Part shown: piece by piece, positions 1 through 9,760 of the stretch | Layout: each line of letters begins with the position of its first letter | How positions within the stretch are numbered: the stretch's first letter is position 1 | Origin: Vibrio sp. HA2012 | GTDB taxonomy: Bacteria; Pseudomonadota; Gammaproteobacteria; Enterobacterales; Vibrionaceae | DNA: 64,000 nt | Assembly: GCF_002812955.1 (NCBI RefSeq) | Contig: NZ_PFXK01000001.1 | Coordinates: forward strand, 62,001 to 126,000 | Direction: 5' to 3' | Made by a program: the position numbers and the translations under genes | The notes under the pieces: model-generated | Databases searched by the model: none | What the model was told of the DNA's origin: nothing | Seen by the model: the letters and a program-made list of their open reading frames with translations, nothing else

Positions 1-140
1 ATTAAAGTTCTGGTGTGATTTTGATCGCGAATTAGTATTTATTTTTTGGTGTGAATTAAATAAAAATATTTTTGTATAAGAATGTGTAATTTTTCGACAA
101 GTTCTTACGGTAAGAACAGCGTGGTAATGCGGAGGCAGAA

Positions 141-175
141 GAGTGAAGGCAATAATAATACAGCAGCCTTCACTC
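141..175 (-). terminator. Hairpin downstream of uspA
   Basis: Perfect 10-bp arms (141-150 and 166-175, GAGTGAAGGC and its complement) with a 15-nt A/T-rich loop lie 10 nt past the uspA stop. Only a weak T run follows on the minus strand, so this is a probable rather than a textbook intrinsic terminator. Confidence 0.55.
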
Positions 176-184
176 GGTGATAGA

Positions 185-604
185 TTAAATACGGATCAGT
201 AAAAGATCCACATCAGCCATACTGACCAGTTTACGGGCAGAAGACCACCAGCGGTTCCAGAACCCGTGATGATGTCCGCTCACCAGTAAATCTGCGCTGA
301 TTTCTTTTACAGCCTCATTCAGTTGCTCTTCTACATCCCCGGTAACGACCAGTTTATTTTCAATAGGGTAGCGAATCAGCCCGGTGATCTCATTTAATTG
401 TTGCATTAAGTCATCGTGATCCCGCTGTATCTGATTGACCTCGGCTGGGTCATAGTCGAGAAGGTCGGCGTCCTGATGGGTGATATCCACATAGATAAAC
501 GATATCTTAGCGTCTAAATTTTTTGCCATGGATACCGCTTTGCTGATCATGGTATCGCTCGGAGCAGATAAATCGACAGCAACCAGTAAATGCTTATAGC
601 TCAT
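185..604 (-). CDS. uspA: Universal stress protein UspA
   Basis: A 139-residue single-domain Usp protein, a soluble cytoplasmic dimer induced by growth arrest and stress. It starts MSYKHLLVAVDLS, matching the beta-1 strand of E. coli UspA. The C-terminal part reads SGHHHGFWNRWWSSARKL, which parallels UspA's GHHQDFW...SSARQL segment. This is the UspA/UspC/UspD-type loop rather than the G-2x-G-9x-G(S/T) ATP-binding loop of UspFG-type proteins, so nucleotide binding is not expected. It is monocistronic and transcribed leftward, with a downstream hairpin at 141-175. The 5' flank 605-915 separates it from a divergent small gene. The molecular function of UspA itself is poorly defined. The family assignment is firm. 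Confidence 0.93.
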   Translation of the reverse strand: MSYKHLLVAVDLSAPSDTMISKAVSMAKNLDAKISFIYVDITHQDADLLDYDPAEVNQIQRDHDDLMQQLNEITGLIRYPIENKLVVTGDVEEQLNEAVKEISADLLVSGHHHGFWNRWWSSARKLVSMADVDLLLIRI

Positions 605-915
605 AATGTCCTCCCTGTTATCCTCCGTTTCCTAACATCTGTATGACGACTATTTGTGCATAACAGGTATATAGACTCCTCTGTTTATAGTATAGCGTTT
701 GTCATTTACGAACGGATGTATGGGTTATTGCAGGTATGAGACTGTAGCTACTATTTTTACTTTTTTCTGAACCGGATGCGCTAATGGTGCCTGAAAATCT
801 GTATCCTGAGGTCAGTCTGGTATATGCATTTTGAAGTGATTTGGGTATATAATCTTGATTATAAAAGATTAATTTCTTTCAATGGATGAAATGATATGTG
901 TAGTAACGGAAAAAA
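605..915. other. Intergenic region, uspA / small ORF
   Basis: 311 bp, A/T-rich, between divergent genes. It must hold the uspA promoter (leftward) and the promoter of the 916-1209 gene (rightward). I see no convincing protein, RNA gene or operator palindrome in it. Confidence 0.5.
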
Positions 916-1209
916 ATGATGCGCTTAGAAGATATTATTCAGATTATAGAGTTTACAGATACAGATACTCTGGCTGAGGCGATAGAAATATATAACCGTA
1001 ACGGTATGGTTCAGAGTGCTTTATTGCCTTATATGCAGGTGATTATCGACCAGGCTGCGGAGCCTGTATGTCATAAACTGAAACAGACAGGTTTCCGGGG
1101 ACAACCGGAAATACTGGATATTAGTGATGGTCTGTCTGTGGTATACGATTTGACCCGTTATAGTGCTGACGAAGTCAGACAGAGAATAGGGATGAAGTTG
1201 GAGGAGTAA
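916..1209 (+). CDS. Conserved small protein of unknown function
   Basis: 97 residues, starting MMRLEDIIQIIEF. Not recognised. The protein is acidic and predicted soluble: it has no signal peptide or membrane segment and only one Cys. Helical N-terminal half, then a short segment (ILDISDGLSVVYDLTRYSADEVRQRIG) of mixed character. A purine-rich stretch (ACGGAAAAAA) precedes the ATG as a weak ribosome-binding site. It lies 36 nt before the pseudouridine synthase gene on the same strand, so co-transcription is possible. The codon pattern looks coding, and no competing ORF covers the strand. Confidence 0.6.
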   Translation: MMRLEDIIQIIEFTDTDTLAEAIEIYNRNGMVQSALLPYMQVIIDQAAEPVCHKLKQTGFRGQPEILDISDGLSVVYDLTRYSADEVRQRIGMKLEE

Positions 1210-1245
1210 ACCTGTAGAATCGCACTCCCCCAGAAGTACAGACTA

Positions 1246-2949
1246 ATGATTATGCATACAAAGGATACCTGTTTTCACCATTTTCCCCGTTCGGCAGCAC
1301 ATGACCGCTTGCCAGAGAAATTTACGTTTCCTTTTTGTTATGAACCGCATCCTTTAAGTGAGCTGGCGGCAGAAGCGTTGCAGCGGCATCTTCAGACACA
1401 GACAGACTGGCAGCATAATTTCGGGTTGAGCGGTGAAATGCAAGGCGCTATCGGAAAGATGTTTGGAGTGCTGGTTGTCCGTAATTCGGCGGGTGAGCTG
1501 GGATATCTGGCCGCATTTTCCGGAAAACTGGCTGATAGCAACCATCTGCCGGGATTCGTTCCTCCGGTTTTCGATATGCTGAAAACCGGCGGTTTTTTTC
1601 TTACGGAACAGGCCCGTGTCAATGAAATTAATCATCAGTTAGAGACACTGGAGAGGCATCCTGACATTACCTTATTCCATCAGCGGTTGAATGAGATACA
1701 GACAGAGGAACAGCAACAGCTTGCCAACTTTCGAGAACAGATGATAGAAGGGCGGAAACGACGTAAGTCTCAGCGCCACTGGCTAGAGCAGTCTTTACTG
1801 AGTCAGGATATCGGGCAGGAAGTGTATCAACAGCAGATGCTGTGCCTGAGTCAGGAAAGTGTGGCTGAGAAACTCCGGCTCAGAGAGTATAAACAGCGCT
1901 GGGAAAAGGAGCTCGCGGAAATCCGTTACTGTCTGGAACAGCTGACGGCACCGATTGATGCGCTGAAAGAACAGAGAAAAACCTTGTCTAAGGCTTTGCA
2001 GAAAAAACTGTTTGCTCAATATCGTTTTCTTAATCAGGCCGGACAGGAAAAAGATCTGGGTGAACTGTTTCAGAATACAGTAAATCGAATTCCTCCTGCC
2101 GGTTCTGGAGAGTGTGCTGCACCTAAGCTGTTGCAGTATGCATTTATGCATAAGATGCAGCCGCTTGCGATGGCCGAATTCTGGTGGGGACAGTCACCAA
2201 AATCAGAAATCCGCAGGCATAAACATTACTATCCGTCCTGTAGCGGAAAGTGCCAGCCAATTCTGGCACATATGCTGGATGGTATGGATATTGATGATAA
2301 CCCGTTACTGGTTAACCCGGCGAAGAATAAATCTCTTCAGGTGGTTTATCAGGATGATGCGATTGCTGTTGTGAATAAACCGGCAGAGATGCTATCTGTA
2401 CCCGGTAAGAGTATTCAGGATTCGGTTTATCAGCGTGTCAGGCAACTGTTTCCTCAGGCTACGGGGTCACTGATTGTACACCGGCTGGATATGTCGACAT
2501 CTGGGTTGATGGTGATAGCGCTTTCCGGCAGAGCACATAAACATCTGCAGAAACAGTTTATCAGTCGTAGTGTCCGGAAGCGTTATGTTGCTCTGGTCGA
2601 CGGTATTGTGGAAAAGGAATCCGGTAGTATCAGTCTGCCGATGCGCGGTGATCCGCATGACAGGCCAAGGCAGCTTGTCTGTTTCCGGCATGGTAAACCA
2701 GCAGACACCTATTGGGAAGTGTGTGAACGGTATACAGAACAGACAAAGGTGTATCTGTACCCTAAGACCGGCCGTACACATCAGTTGCGGGTGCATTGTG
2801 CACATCCGGATGGACTGAATATGCCTATTGCTGGTGATGATTTATACGGTCAGAGAGCAGAGAGACTGTATTTGCATGCTGATTCTCTGCGTCTCATTCA
2901 TCCGCTCTCTGGTAAAGTGATGCACTTTATCGCAGAAAGTGAGTTTTAA
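1246..2949 (+). CDS. RluA-family RNA pseudouridine synthase with long N-terminal extension
   Basis: 567 residues, nearly twice a plain RluA. The C-terminal ~220 residues are the catalytic domain: motif I HRLDMSTSGL has the nucleophilic Asp at about residue 415, and RTHQLRVH is the conserved C-terminal motif. It should isomerise uridine in rRNA or tRNA. Residues ~130-260 are rich in Glu, Gln, Arg and Leu and probably form a coiled coil. The N-terminal ~130 residues are a separate globular region. This long architecture is familiar from vibrios and other gammaproteobacteria, where it is annotated RluA-like; the exact target uridine cannot be read from sequence. The start at 1246 has an in-frame alternative ATG two codons later and no strong Shine-Dalgarno. 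Confidence 0.9.
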   Translation: MIMHTKDTCFHHFPRSAAHDRLPEKFTFPFCYEPHPLSELAAEALQRHLQTQTDWQHNFGLSGEMQGAIGKMFGVLVVRNSAGELGYLAAFSGKLADSNHLPGFVPPVFDMLKTGGFFLTEQARVNEINHQLETLERHPDITLFHQRLNEIQTEEQQQLANFREQMIEGRKRRKSQRHWLEQSLLSQDIGQEVYQQQMLCLSQESVAEKLRLREYKQRWEKELAEIRYCLEQLTAPIDALKEQRKTLSKALQKKLFAQYRFLNQAGQEKDLGELFQNTVNRIPPAGSGECAAPKLLQYAFMHKMQPLAMAEFWWGQSPKSEIRRHKHYYPSCSGKCQPILAHMLDGMDIDDNPLLVNPAKNKSLQVVYQDDAIAVVNKPAEMLSVPGKSIQDSVYQRVRQLFPQATGSLIVHRLDMSTSGLMVIALSGRAHKHLQKQFISRSVRKRYVALVDGIVEKESGSISLPMRGDPHDRPRQLVCFRHGKPADTYWEVCERYTEQTKVYLYPKTGRTHQLRVHCAHPDGLNMPIAGDDLYGQRAERLYLHADSLRLIHPLSGKVMHFIAESEF

Positions 2950-2993
2950 TTCTCCTTAGCCTCCATTTCTGAGAATACATATAAAACATAGAG

Positions 2994-3028
2994 TAATTAG
3001 CTATATATATTAACGATATGGCTAATTA
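2994..3028. repeat. Inverted repeat in A/T-rich spacer
   Basis: Arms TAATTAGC (2994-3001) and GCTAATTA (3021-3028) are perfect complements around a 19-nt A/T-rich loop. It lies in the 482-bp gap (2950-3431) between the pseudouridine synthase and the diguanylate cyclase. Could be an operator or part of a transcription end; there is no T run. Confidence 0.4.
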
Positions 3029-3045
3029 TTCAGGATGTTATTTTT

Positions 3046-3069
3046 ATCGGATATGCCGATGATTTTTTT
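3046..3069 (+). terminator. Weak intrinsic terminator after the pseudouridine synthase gene
   Basis: Stem ATCGG (3046-3050) / CCGAT (3056-3060), 5-nt loop, then GA and seven T residues. The rest of the 2950-3431 gap holds no gene that I can support; it must contain the promoter of the diguanylate cyclase. Confidence 0.5.
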
Positions 3070-3431
3070 GTTTCCGGTTTTCAACGTAAGACTCTCTTAT
3101 TTAGTGCTTATTTATATTCAGATGCTGTATGTCATTTTTATTATATATTAATGAAGTCTGTATATATCGAACCGTCCTTATATGCAGTGTTCAGAGTGTT
3201 ATCAACAAGCTCAATGTAAAAGAAATAGCACAGAAAATGGCCCCCATTTTTAATTCACCTGTACATTCTAAAGTCTAATTTATTGAAATTCTTATTTATG
3301 CGAATTCATCTGGTGATAATTTGTACAAGTTCATCGGGTAAACTAAAATTATAGTGTTTGTTGCCGGCTTAATTCTGCACGCTAAAGAAATTAGCCATTG
3401 GACTAGTGAAATCTTTCTGTGTGTTTTATGT

Positions 3432-5018
3432 ATGTATAAGTTAATAAATAATCTTAAACTGTTTTTTCTAATTATTATTTCATTTATTTTAATTGTTAAA
3501 ACTGTTAATGCTGAGTTCTGTAGCGTACAGGAAGCATCCCTGCATCCCCGACTAGAGGGCGGAGCCCAGCGTTCAATGGTTTATCTGACCCAGAAAGAAA
3601 AACAGTGGCTGGAACAGCATCCGGTGATCCGTCTAGCTTCAAATTCATACTGGCCTCCACTGGAGTATATGGGGAAAGACGGCAGTTATCAGGGGATAGC
3701 CGCTGATTTTATCGCATTGATTGAAAAGAAACTGGCGATTCGTTTTGTTCGTTCTCCGGACCAGCTTTGGAACGATTCGATACAGGATATCCGGGAGCGC
3801 CGGCTGGATGTGCTCAGTATGGCGATGGAGACTTCGGCAAGACAGGAGTTTGCCCGGTTTACCCGACCGTATATTTCTAATGCTATGGTCATTGTGACCA
3901 GAGACTCTGTCAGTTATGTATCCGGTATTCAGGGACTTATCGGTAAAACCGTGGCTGTTGTCGAAGGGTTTGCTTCTTTTGATACATTGTCAGCAGAGCA
4001 CCCGGGGATCCTGATCAAACCTTATCCGAATGTCGAAAAAGCATTATCAGCGGTGACTAATGGTGATACTTTCGCTTTTGTCGGAAATATTATTACTGTC
4101 GGTTATATTATTCAGGAAAAAAGTCTGAGCCATTTGCGTGTATCCGGAGATACGCCATACCGTTTTGAGCTGGGTATCGGTGTCAGAAGTGACTGGCCAG
4201 AACTGGTTTCTATTCTGGATAAGGCACTGGATTCTATTACTGTCCGAGAGCGGGCTGAGATATTTTCTCGCTGGGTTTATGTAGATATCGGACACGGCAT
4301 CTACTGGAAAATCGTGTTATGGGCATTCGGTATACTGGGAAGCTTTACCCTTATCATCCTGTACTGGAATTATCAGCTTAACCGTAAGGTGAAACAGCGA
4401 ACAGCATTGCTGGAACATCAGGCGTTGCATGATGTTTTAACCGGTTTGCCAAACCGTATGGCTATGCACTCCCGGCTGGAGCAGCAAATTTACACGGCTG
4501 AACGGGAGAAAGGCTCTCTCTTTGCTGTGTTGTTTATTGATTTGGATGATTTTAAAAAGGTGAACGACACACTGGGACATGCGGTGGGTGATGAATTGTT
4601 GCTGGCTGTTGCTGACCGGTTACGCAAAACGTTAAGACGTTCGGATTTTATTTCCCGTTTTGGTGGCGATGAATTTGTCGTGATCACACAGATTGTCAGA
4701 CAAAAAAGTTCACTTGAAACCGTCTGCCGGCATATGCTGGAAGTCATGCAGAAAGCGTATTGCCTGCGCGGGCAGACAGTAACGATACACATGAGTATCG
4801 GGGCGGCTTGTTATGCTGAAAATGGTGCCACAGCAGAGGCATTATTACGCCATGCTGATACGGCCATGTATGCTGCAAAAAAACAGGGGCGCAACCGTTT
4901 TATTTTTTATTCAAAAGAGGTGGAACCTTCTGCCGAGCGGCGTATGGAGAAATCTGCTGAGGGCACATCGGTGGAATATGAACACTCGTTATTAAAAACT
5001 GTCCCGGAAAAGAGCTGA
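3432..5018 (+). CDS. Membrane diguanylate cyclase with periplasmic solute-binding sensor domain
   Basis: Makes c-di-GMP from two GTP in response to a periplasmic ligand. 528 residues from the ATG at 3432, chosen because it begins a clean signal/anchor (MYKLINNLKLFFLIIISFIL); an upstream GTG at 3354 adds 26 unlikely residues. Order: signal peptide, SBP_bac_3 domain (~55-265, starting VIRLASNSYWPPLEY), one membrane helix (~285-310, IVLWAFGILGSFTLIILYW), GGDEF domain (~345-500). The active-site motif SRFGGDEF is intact, and the inhibitory I-site RRSD lies exactly five residues before it, so the enzyme should be active and product-inhibited. Ligand unknown; amino acids are typical for this fold. 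The stop codon sits in the loop of a strong hairpin. Confidence 0.92.
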   Translation: MYKLINNLKLFFLIIISFILIVKTVNAEFCSVQEASLHPRLEGGAQRSMVYLTQKEKQWLEQHPVIRLASNSYWPPLEYMGKDGSYQGIAADFIALIEKKLAIRFVRSPDQLWNDSIQDIRERRLDVLSMAMETSARQEFARFTRPYISNAMVIVTRDSVSYVSGIQGLIGKTVAVVEGFASFDTLSAEHPGILIKPYPNVEKALSAVTNGDTFAFVGNIITVGYIIQEKSLSHLRVSGDTPYRFELGIGVRSDWPELVSILDKALDSITVRERAEIFSRWVYVDIGHGIYWKIVLWAFGILGSFTLIILYWNYQLNRKVKQRTALLEHQALHDVLTGLPNRMAMHSRLEQQIYTAEREKGSLFAVLFIDLDDFKKVNDTLGHAVGDELLLAVADRLRKTLRRSDFISRFGGDEFVVITQIVRQKSSLETVCRHMLEVMQKAYCLRGQTVTIHMSIGAACYAENGATAEALLRHADTAMYAAKKQGRNRFIFYSKEVEPSAERRMEKSAEGTSVEYEHSLLKTVPEKS

Positions 5019-5033
5019 TTTCTCCGGGACAGT
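4998..5033. terminator. Hairpin spanning the cyclase stop codon, between convergent genes
   Basis: Arms ACTGTCCCGG (4998-5007) and CCGGGACAGT (5024-5033) form a 10-bp GC-rich stem whose left arm is in the last codons of the diguanylate cyclase and whose loop contains its TGA. It lies 15 nt from the end of the convergent transporter gene and probably ends transcription for one or both. Confidence 0.65.
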
Positions 5034-5047
5034 CTGGTTGATTTTTA

Positions 5048-6376
5048 TTAGCTTAGTAACATTTTAGCCAGCAGGTAGCCGACACAGCAGGATGAAACCA
5101 CACTGATAAGACCGACTATCATAAAAGAGTGGTTAAAATACCATTTGCCTATTTTAGTTGTACCCGATGTGTCAAAGTTGACAGTGGCAATATCTGACGG
5201 GTAGTTAGGAATAAAGAAGTAACCATAAACGGCCGGAATAATCCCGATCAGCAGAGCCGGTTCCAGACCAAGGCCGATACCGACCGGCAACATCATCCGG
5301 GCAGTCGCCGCCTGAGAGTTGACCACAACCGATACAATAAACAGTGCCAATGCAAAAGACCACGGGTAGTCGGTAACCATACCGATAATACCGGCTTTAA
5401 ATTCAGGCAAGGCATATTTGAAATAAGTATCTGACATCCAGGCAATACCAAAGATGGCGATTGCGGCAACCATACCAGATTTGAATACCACACCGTCCGG
5501 AACTTTTTTCGGATCGGTTTTGGTGACCAGCAGAATAATACCGCCGAAAGCCAGCATCATCATCTGGATGATAATGGACATGGAAATGGGTTTTTCGTTA
5601 TCAATGATCGTTCTGACATCCGGAAACATTGCAATAATCACTATTGAAACCAGTGCAGCCAGAAAAATAAGGACAGAATTTTTTGCCGATGCCGGCAATT
5701 CTTCATCCAGACTGGTTGCCGTGGTGGTCAGAATTTTTTCTCTCCATACCGGATCCTGAAGACGGGCCTGATATTCAGGATCATCTTCCAGTTCTTTACC
5801 CCGGCGCAGACTGTAAAGTGACATCAGGAACACACCGCACAGTGTTGAAGGAATGGTTACCATCAGGATCGTGACCAGAGTAATGTCGTGCTGAATATTG
5901 GATAGTTGAGCCAGATAATAGACAACCGCTGCAGAGATAGGCGATGCAGTGATCCCGACCTGAGAGGCTACAGATGCTGCTGCCATCGGACGTTCCGGGC
6001 GGATCCCGTTTTTCAGTGCAACATCACCGATGATTGGCATGATGGAGTAAACCGCATGTCCGGTACCCAGCATAAATGTCATGGTATAGGTAACCAAAGG
6101 GGCAATAAGGGTAACGTTTTTCGGGTTTTTCCGCAGAATTCTTTCTGCTACCTGCAGCATATATTTCAGACCACCGGCAGCTTCCAGTACCGAAGCACAG
6201 GTCACCACGGCAAGAATAATCAGCATAACGGTAATGGGAGGGGATGTCGGCGGCATTCTAAAGATAAAAACTTCAGCCACCAGGCCAATACCGGAAACAA
6301 CGCCTAAACCAATCCCGCCATAGCGGGATCCCGTGTATAACATCAGCAAGAGAAATAAAAATTCAAGATATAACAT
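5048..6376 (-). CDS. dcuB: Anaerobic C4-dicarboxylate transporter, DcuA/DcuB family
   Basis: 442-residue inner-membrane carrier with about ten to twelve hydrophobic helices. The family exchanges fumarate, aspartate or malate for succinate, mainly in anaerobic growth. Diagnostic stretches are GTGHAVYSIMPIIGDVA, IRPERPMAAASVASQVG and VNSQAATARMMLP, which sit between E. coli DcuA and DcuB; the GTGH-VY and RPERPMA segments favour DcuB, so the symbol is provisional. Monocistronic and leftward. The leader contains a 7-bp hairpin at 6396-6417. It fits a facultative anaerobe that fixes nitrogen without oxygen, but no direct link to nif can be seen. Confidence 0.88.
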   Translation of the reverse strand: MLYLEFLFLLLMLYTGSRYGGIGLGVVSGIGLVAEVFIFRMPPTSPPITVMLIILAVVTCASVLEAAGGLKYMLQVAERILRKNPKNVTLIAPLVTYTMTFMLGTGHAVYSIMPIIGDVALKNGIRPERPMAAASVASQVGITASPISAAVVYYLAQLSNIQHDITLVTILMVTIPSTLCGVFLMSLYSLRRGKELEDDPEYQARLQDPVWREKILTTTATSLDEELPASAKNSVLIFLAALVSIVIIAMFPDVRTIIDNEKPISMSIIIQMMMLAFGGIILLVTKTDPKKVPDGVVFKSGMVAAIAIFGIAWMSDTYFKYALPEFKAGIIGMVTDYPWSFALALFIVSVVVNSQAATARMMLPVGIGLGLEPALLIGIIPAVYGYFFIPNYPSDIATVNFDTSGTTKIGKWYFNHSFMIVGLISVVSSCCVGYLLAKMLLS

Positions 6377-6395
6377 AGCAATAGCCTTTCAGTTG

Positions 6396-6417
6396 AGCCT
6401 GAAACTATTCTCAGGCT
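6396..6417 (-). promoter_or_regulatory. Leader hairpin upstream of the Dcu transporter
   Basis: AGCCTGA (6396-6402) and TCAGGCT (6411-6417) form a perfect 7-bp stem with an 8-nt loop, 20 nt upstream of the start codon in the predicted 5' UTR. It could be an RNA hairpin or a protein-binding palindrome; nothing decides between them. Confidence 0.4.
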
Positions 6418-6520
6418 GTAGAAAAACAAATACTAATAGTAGGGTCATATTTTTTATGTTATGAGTTTGTTATGTGTTGAAATCTTGCTACAAGTCACAT
6501 ATTTAAATCGTTTCCTGAGC

Positions 6521-6550
6521 AAAAAAGATCCCGGGGGAAGGGATCTTTTT
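6521..6550 (-). terminator. Intrinsic terminator of the chemoreceptor gene
   Basis: A run, GATCCC (6527-6532), 7-nt loop, GGGATC (6540-6545), T run. It reads as a terminator on both strands; the gene it serves is the leftward chemoreceptor ending at 6588. Confidence 0.85.
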
Positions 6551-6587
6551 CTTATACAAAGTATTCAAATCAGGCTTATAACTTAAC

Positions 6588-8504
6588 TTATAACTTAAAG
6601 CGACCGACGATATTGATCAACTGGCTATTGACTGAAGCAATATTTTCCATATCAGACAGAGTCCGCTGGCCATTACTGTCCAGTTCACCAACGATATCGT
6701 TCAGTGCGGTCATATTGCGGCTAAGCTCTTGTGTTACGCTGCTTTGTTCCTCTGCGGCTGTTGCGATCTGGGTGCTGAGGGCATTAATTTCAGTCACATA
6801 GGTGGTCATTGCTTCCAGACTGTTAGCAACTTCATCCGACCCTTCGGCAGTTTCCTGACAACGTTGTCTGGTATTGTCCATTGAATCTACGACGACTTGA
6901 GTACCTTTCAGAAGGTTCGCCAGCGCCACTTCAACTTCTTCCGTACTCTCTTTGGTCCGGCTGGCAAGATTACGGACTTCATCGGCAACAACGGCAAAGC
7001 CCCGGCCTTGTTCACCGGCCCTAGCAGCTTCTATCGCAGCGTTCAGAGCCAACAGGTTGGTCTGTTCGGCGATATCACCAATCACACTCAGGACACTATT
7101 GATTTCCTGCGTTTCATTACTCATACGGTTAACGTTAGCTGCGGCGGTGTCAACATCCTCAATCAGTGCAGAAACGGTAGCCAGTGATTGTTGAACGGTT
7201 TTTTTCGATGTGGTACTGGTTTCATCGGCCTGTTGGGTCAGGCTGGCTGTATTAGCTGCGTCGGTAGCCATTGAATCTGCCGTCGCGTTCATCTCTTCGA
7301 TGGCAGTAACAATCTGTTCGGTTTCTGTCACGTGATTTTGCAAAATAGCGGAGTTATGCTCAGACTGCTGCCGCACCTGACTGACATTGGTCTGCAGGAC
7401 ACCGGATATATCCTGAATTTCACGCAGCATGGTTTGTAAATTAGTGATAAATTTATTCACGCCGTCAGCAATTTCGCCCAGTTCGTCATTCGATTCAACG
7501 TTCAGCCGCTGAGTTAAATCTGCATCGCCGCTGGAAAGATCGAGGATGGTTTTTTTCAGAGACAGTATCGGGCGGTATAGTGCCTGAAGGGCAAAAAATG
7601 CTATCAGCAGACAGATTACTGTTGCAGAAACCGCAATAGTAATGGCTGTATTTCTGGCAGATATCAAGCTGGAGTAAGCGACAGAGGTATCCAGTCCCAT
7701 AACAAAGTACCAGTTTTTATCTGCAACTTTGATCCGGTGAGAGAAAAGGATTTTGTCAGTGTTGTTCAGTTGATAGCTAATGACGGCAGCATCATTTTTT
7801 ACGGCTTCAAGAGCAGCTTCCTTGAACCAGGAAATATCAGAAGCTTTATCACTGACCTTAACTGCATCGGATGTTGATGCCAGAACGGTAGTATCCTGAT
7901 TCAGAATTAAAGCAACAGACCCCGGGATATCGACCGATTCTTTTGCTAAATCACTCATCCAATCCAGCTTCATGTCTGCACCGATCATCCCATCTTGGGT
8001 TTTCTGCACAATACTCAACCAATAAATGTCTGGGTTTGCACCATCGGGGTAGGGGTCGGTGACGGAAGGTTCCATCGCTTTTCGACCATCCTGATAGTAG
8101 CTCATTTTTCTTATATCATCGTGAAACTTATGGTTTGGCCATGCATCACTGGTCAGATTCCAGTAGGCGTCACCTGTCGATTCAAATCCTATAAAAGAGC
8201 TTCCTGTATTCAGGGTTGTTGCGAAAAGATGGGTCAGGGCCACATATTCTTCTAAGGTATTTCCGGGGAAGGCCTCATTTTTATAGAGTTTTCCCAGCCC
8301 TCTCATGCCTTCAATTTTCTCTCCTAAAAAAGTCTCAACTAATGTAGCCCGACCTTTTACGTATTCACTTCCGAGTTGATTTGTTAGATCAATGATGGCT
8401 TCTTTTTCTTTTGTATAGGAGATATAGCTGGAAATGGAAACTGAAAATCCAACCAGTAACATCACTGAGATGATCAGCAGTCGTTTAAGTCCGAGTTGCT
8501 TCAT
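6588..8504 (-). CDS. Methyl-accepting chemotaxis protein with dCache-type sensor
   Basis: 638-residue transmembrane chemoreceptor. Order: N-terminal membrane helix (~8-28), large periplasmic sensor (~30-285) of the double Cache type, with the [19 protein letters not shown] region typical of the dCache ligand site, second helix (~287-310), HAMP (~312-365), then the cytoplasmic coiled coil with the canonical signalling tip [20 protein letters not shown]. It signals through CheW/CheA to the flagellar motor. No C-terminal CheR-tethering pentapeptide is present. Ligand unknown; many dCache receptors bind amino acids or organic acids. It is divergent from nifH, and its promoter shares the 320-bp region with the nifH control elements. 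Confidence 0.95.
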   Translation of the reverse strand: MKQLGLKRLLIISVMLLVGFSVSISSYISYTKEKEAIIDLTNQLGSEYVKGRATLVETFLGEKIEGMRGLGKLYKNEAFPGNTLEEYVALTHLFATTLNTGSSFIGFESTGDAYWNLTSDAWPNHKFHDDIRKMSYYQDGRKAMEPSVTDPYPDGANPDIYWLSIVQKTQDGMIGADMKLDWMSDLAKESVDIPGSVALILNQDTTVLASTSDAVKVSDKASDISWFKEAALEAVKNDAAVISYQLNNTDKILFSHRIKVADKNWYFVMGLDTSVAYSSLISARNTAITIAVSATVICLLIAFFALQALYRPILSLKKTILDLSSGDADLTQRLNVESNDELGEIADGVNKFITNLQTMLREIQDISGVLQTNVSQVRQQSEHNSAILQNHVTETEQIVTAIEEMNATADSMATDAANTASLTQQADETSTTSKKTVQQSLATVSALIEDVDTAAANVNRMSNETQEINSVLSVIGDIAEQTNLLALNAAIEAARAGEQGRGFAVVADEVRNLASRTKESTEEVEVALANLLKGTQVVVDSMDNTRQRCQETAEGSDEVANSLEAMTTYVTEINALSTQIATAAEEQSSVTQELSRNMTALNDIVGELDSNGQRTLSDMENIASVNSQLINIVGRFKL

Positions 8505-8663
8505 AATGGCACCATATTACCTGTTGTCTGTGAAAATATTCTGTCTGCTTATAAAGAATATATCGGTTGCTACTATCCAAAGTTTAGATGGCATTTTTGT
8601 AAACAAAGTAAAAATTTCAGAAAGTTATCAATAGGAAACAGGTAAGACAGCATCCGACAGCTT

Positions 8664-8679
8664 TGTTTTAAACCTTACA
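8664..8679 (+). promoter_or_regulatory. NifA upstream activator site for nifH
   Basis: TGT-N10-ACA, written out TGTTTTAAACCTTACA, centred about 92 bp upstream of the -24 GG of the nifH promoter. Matches the NifA binding consensus exactly and is the most A/T-rich of the six sites in the window. Confidence 0.85.
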
Positions 8680-8749
8680 AAAAGAGTGGAATTTGTCAGC
8701 TACGTTATAGCTTGTAATTATTAATTCCTTAATTTTCAATCTGTTATGA

Positions 8750-9700
<951 letters not shown>

Positions 9701-9760
9701 GCAATGAATCTGGCTGAAAAATGATAAGCCTATAAGCTTTAAACTAATTTGGAGGCAGAG

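Noticed and set aside
66..80. TTTTTGTATAAG shared with the repeat near 57190
   Set aside because: Twelve A/T-rich bases in two unrelated noncoding places do not show a repeat family.
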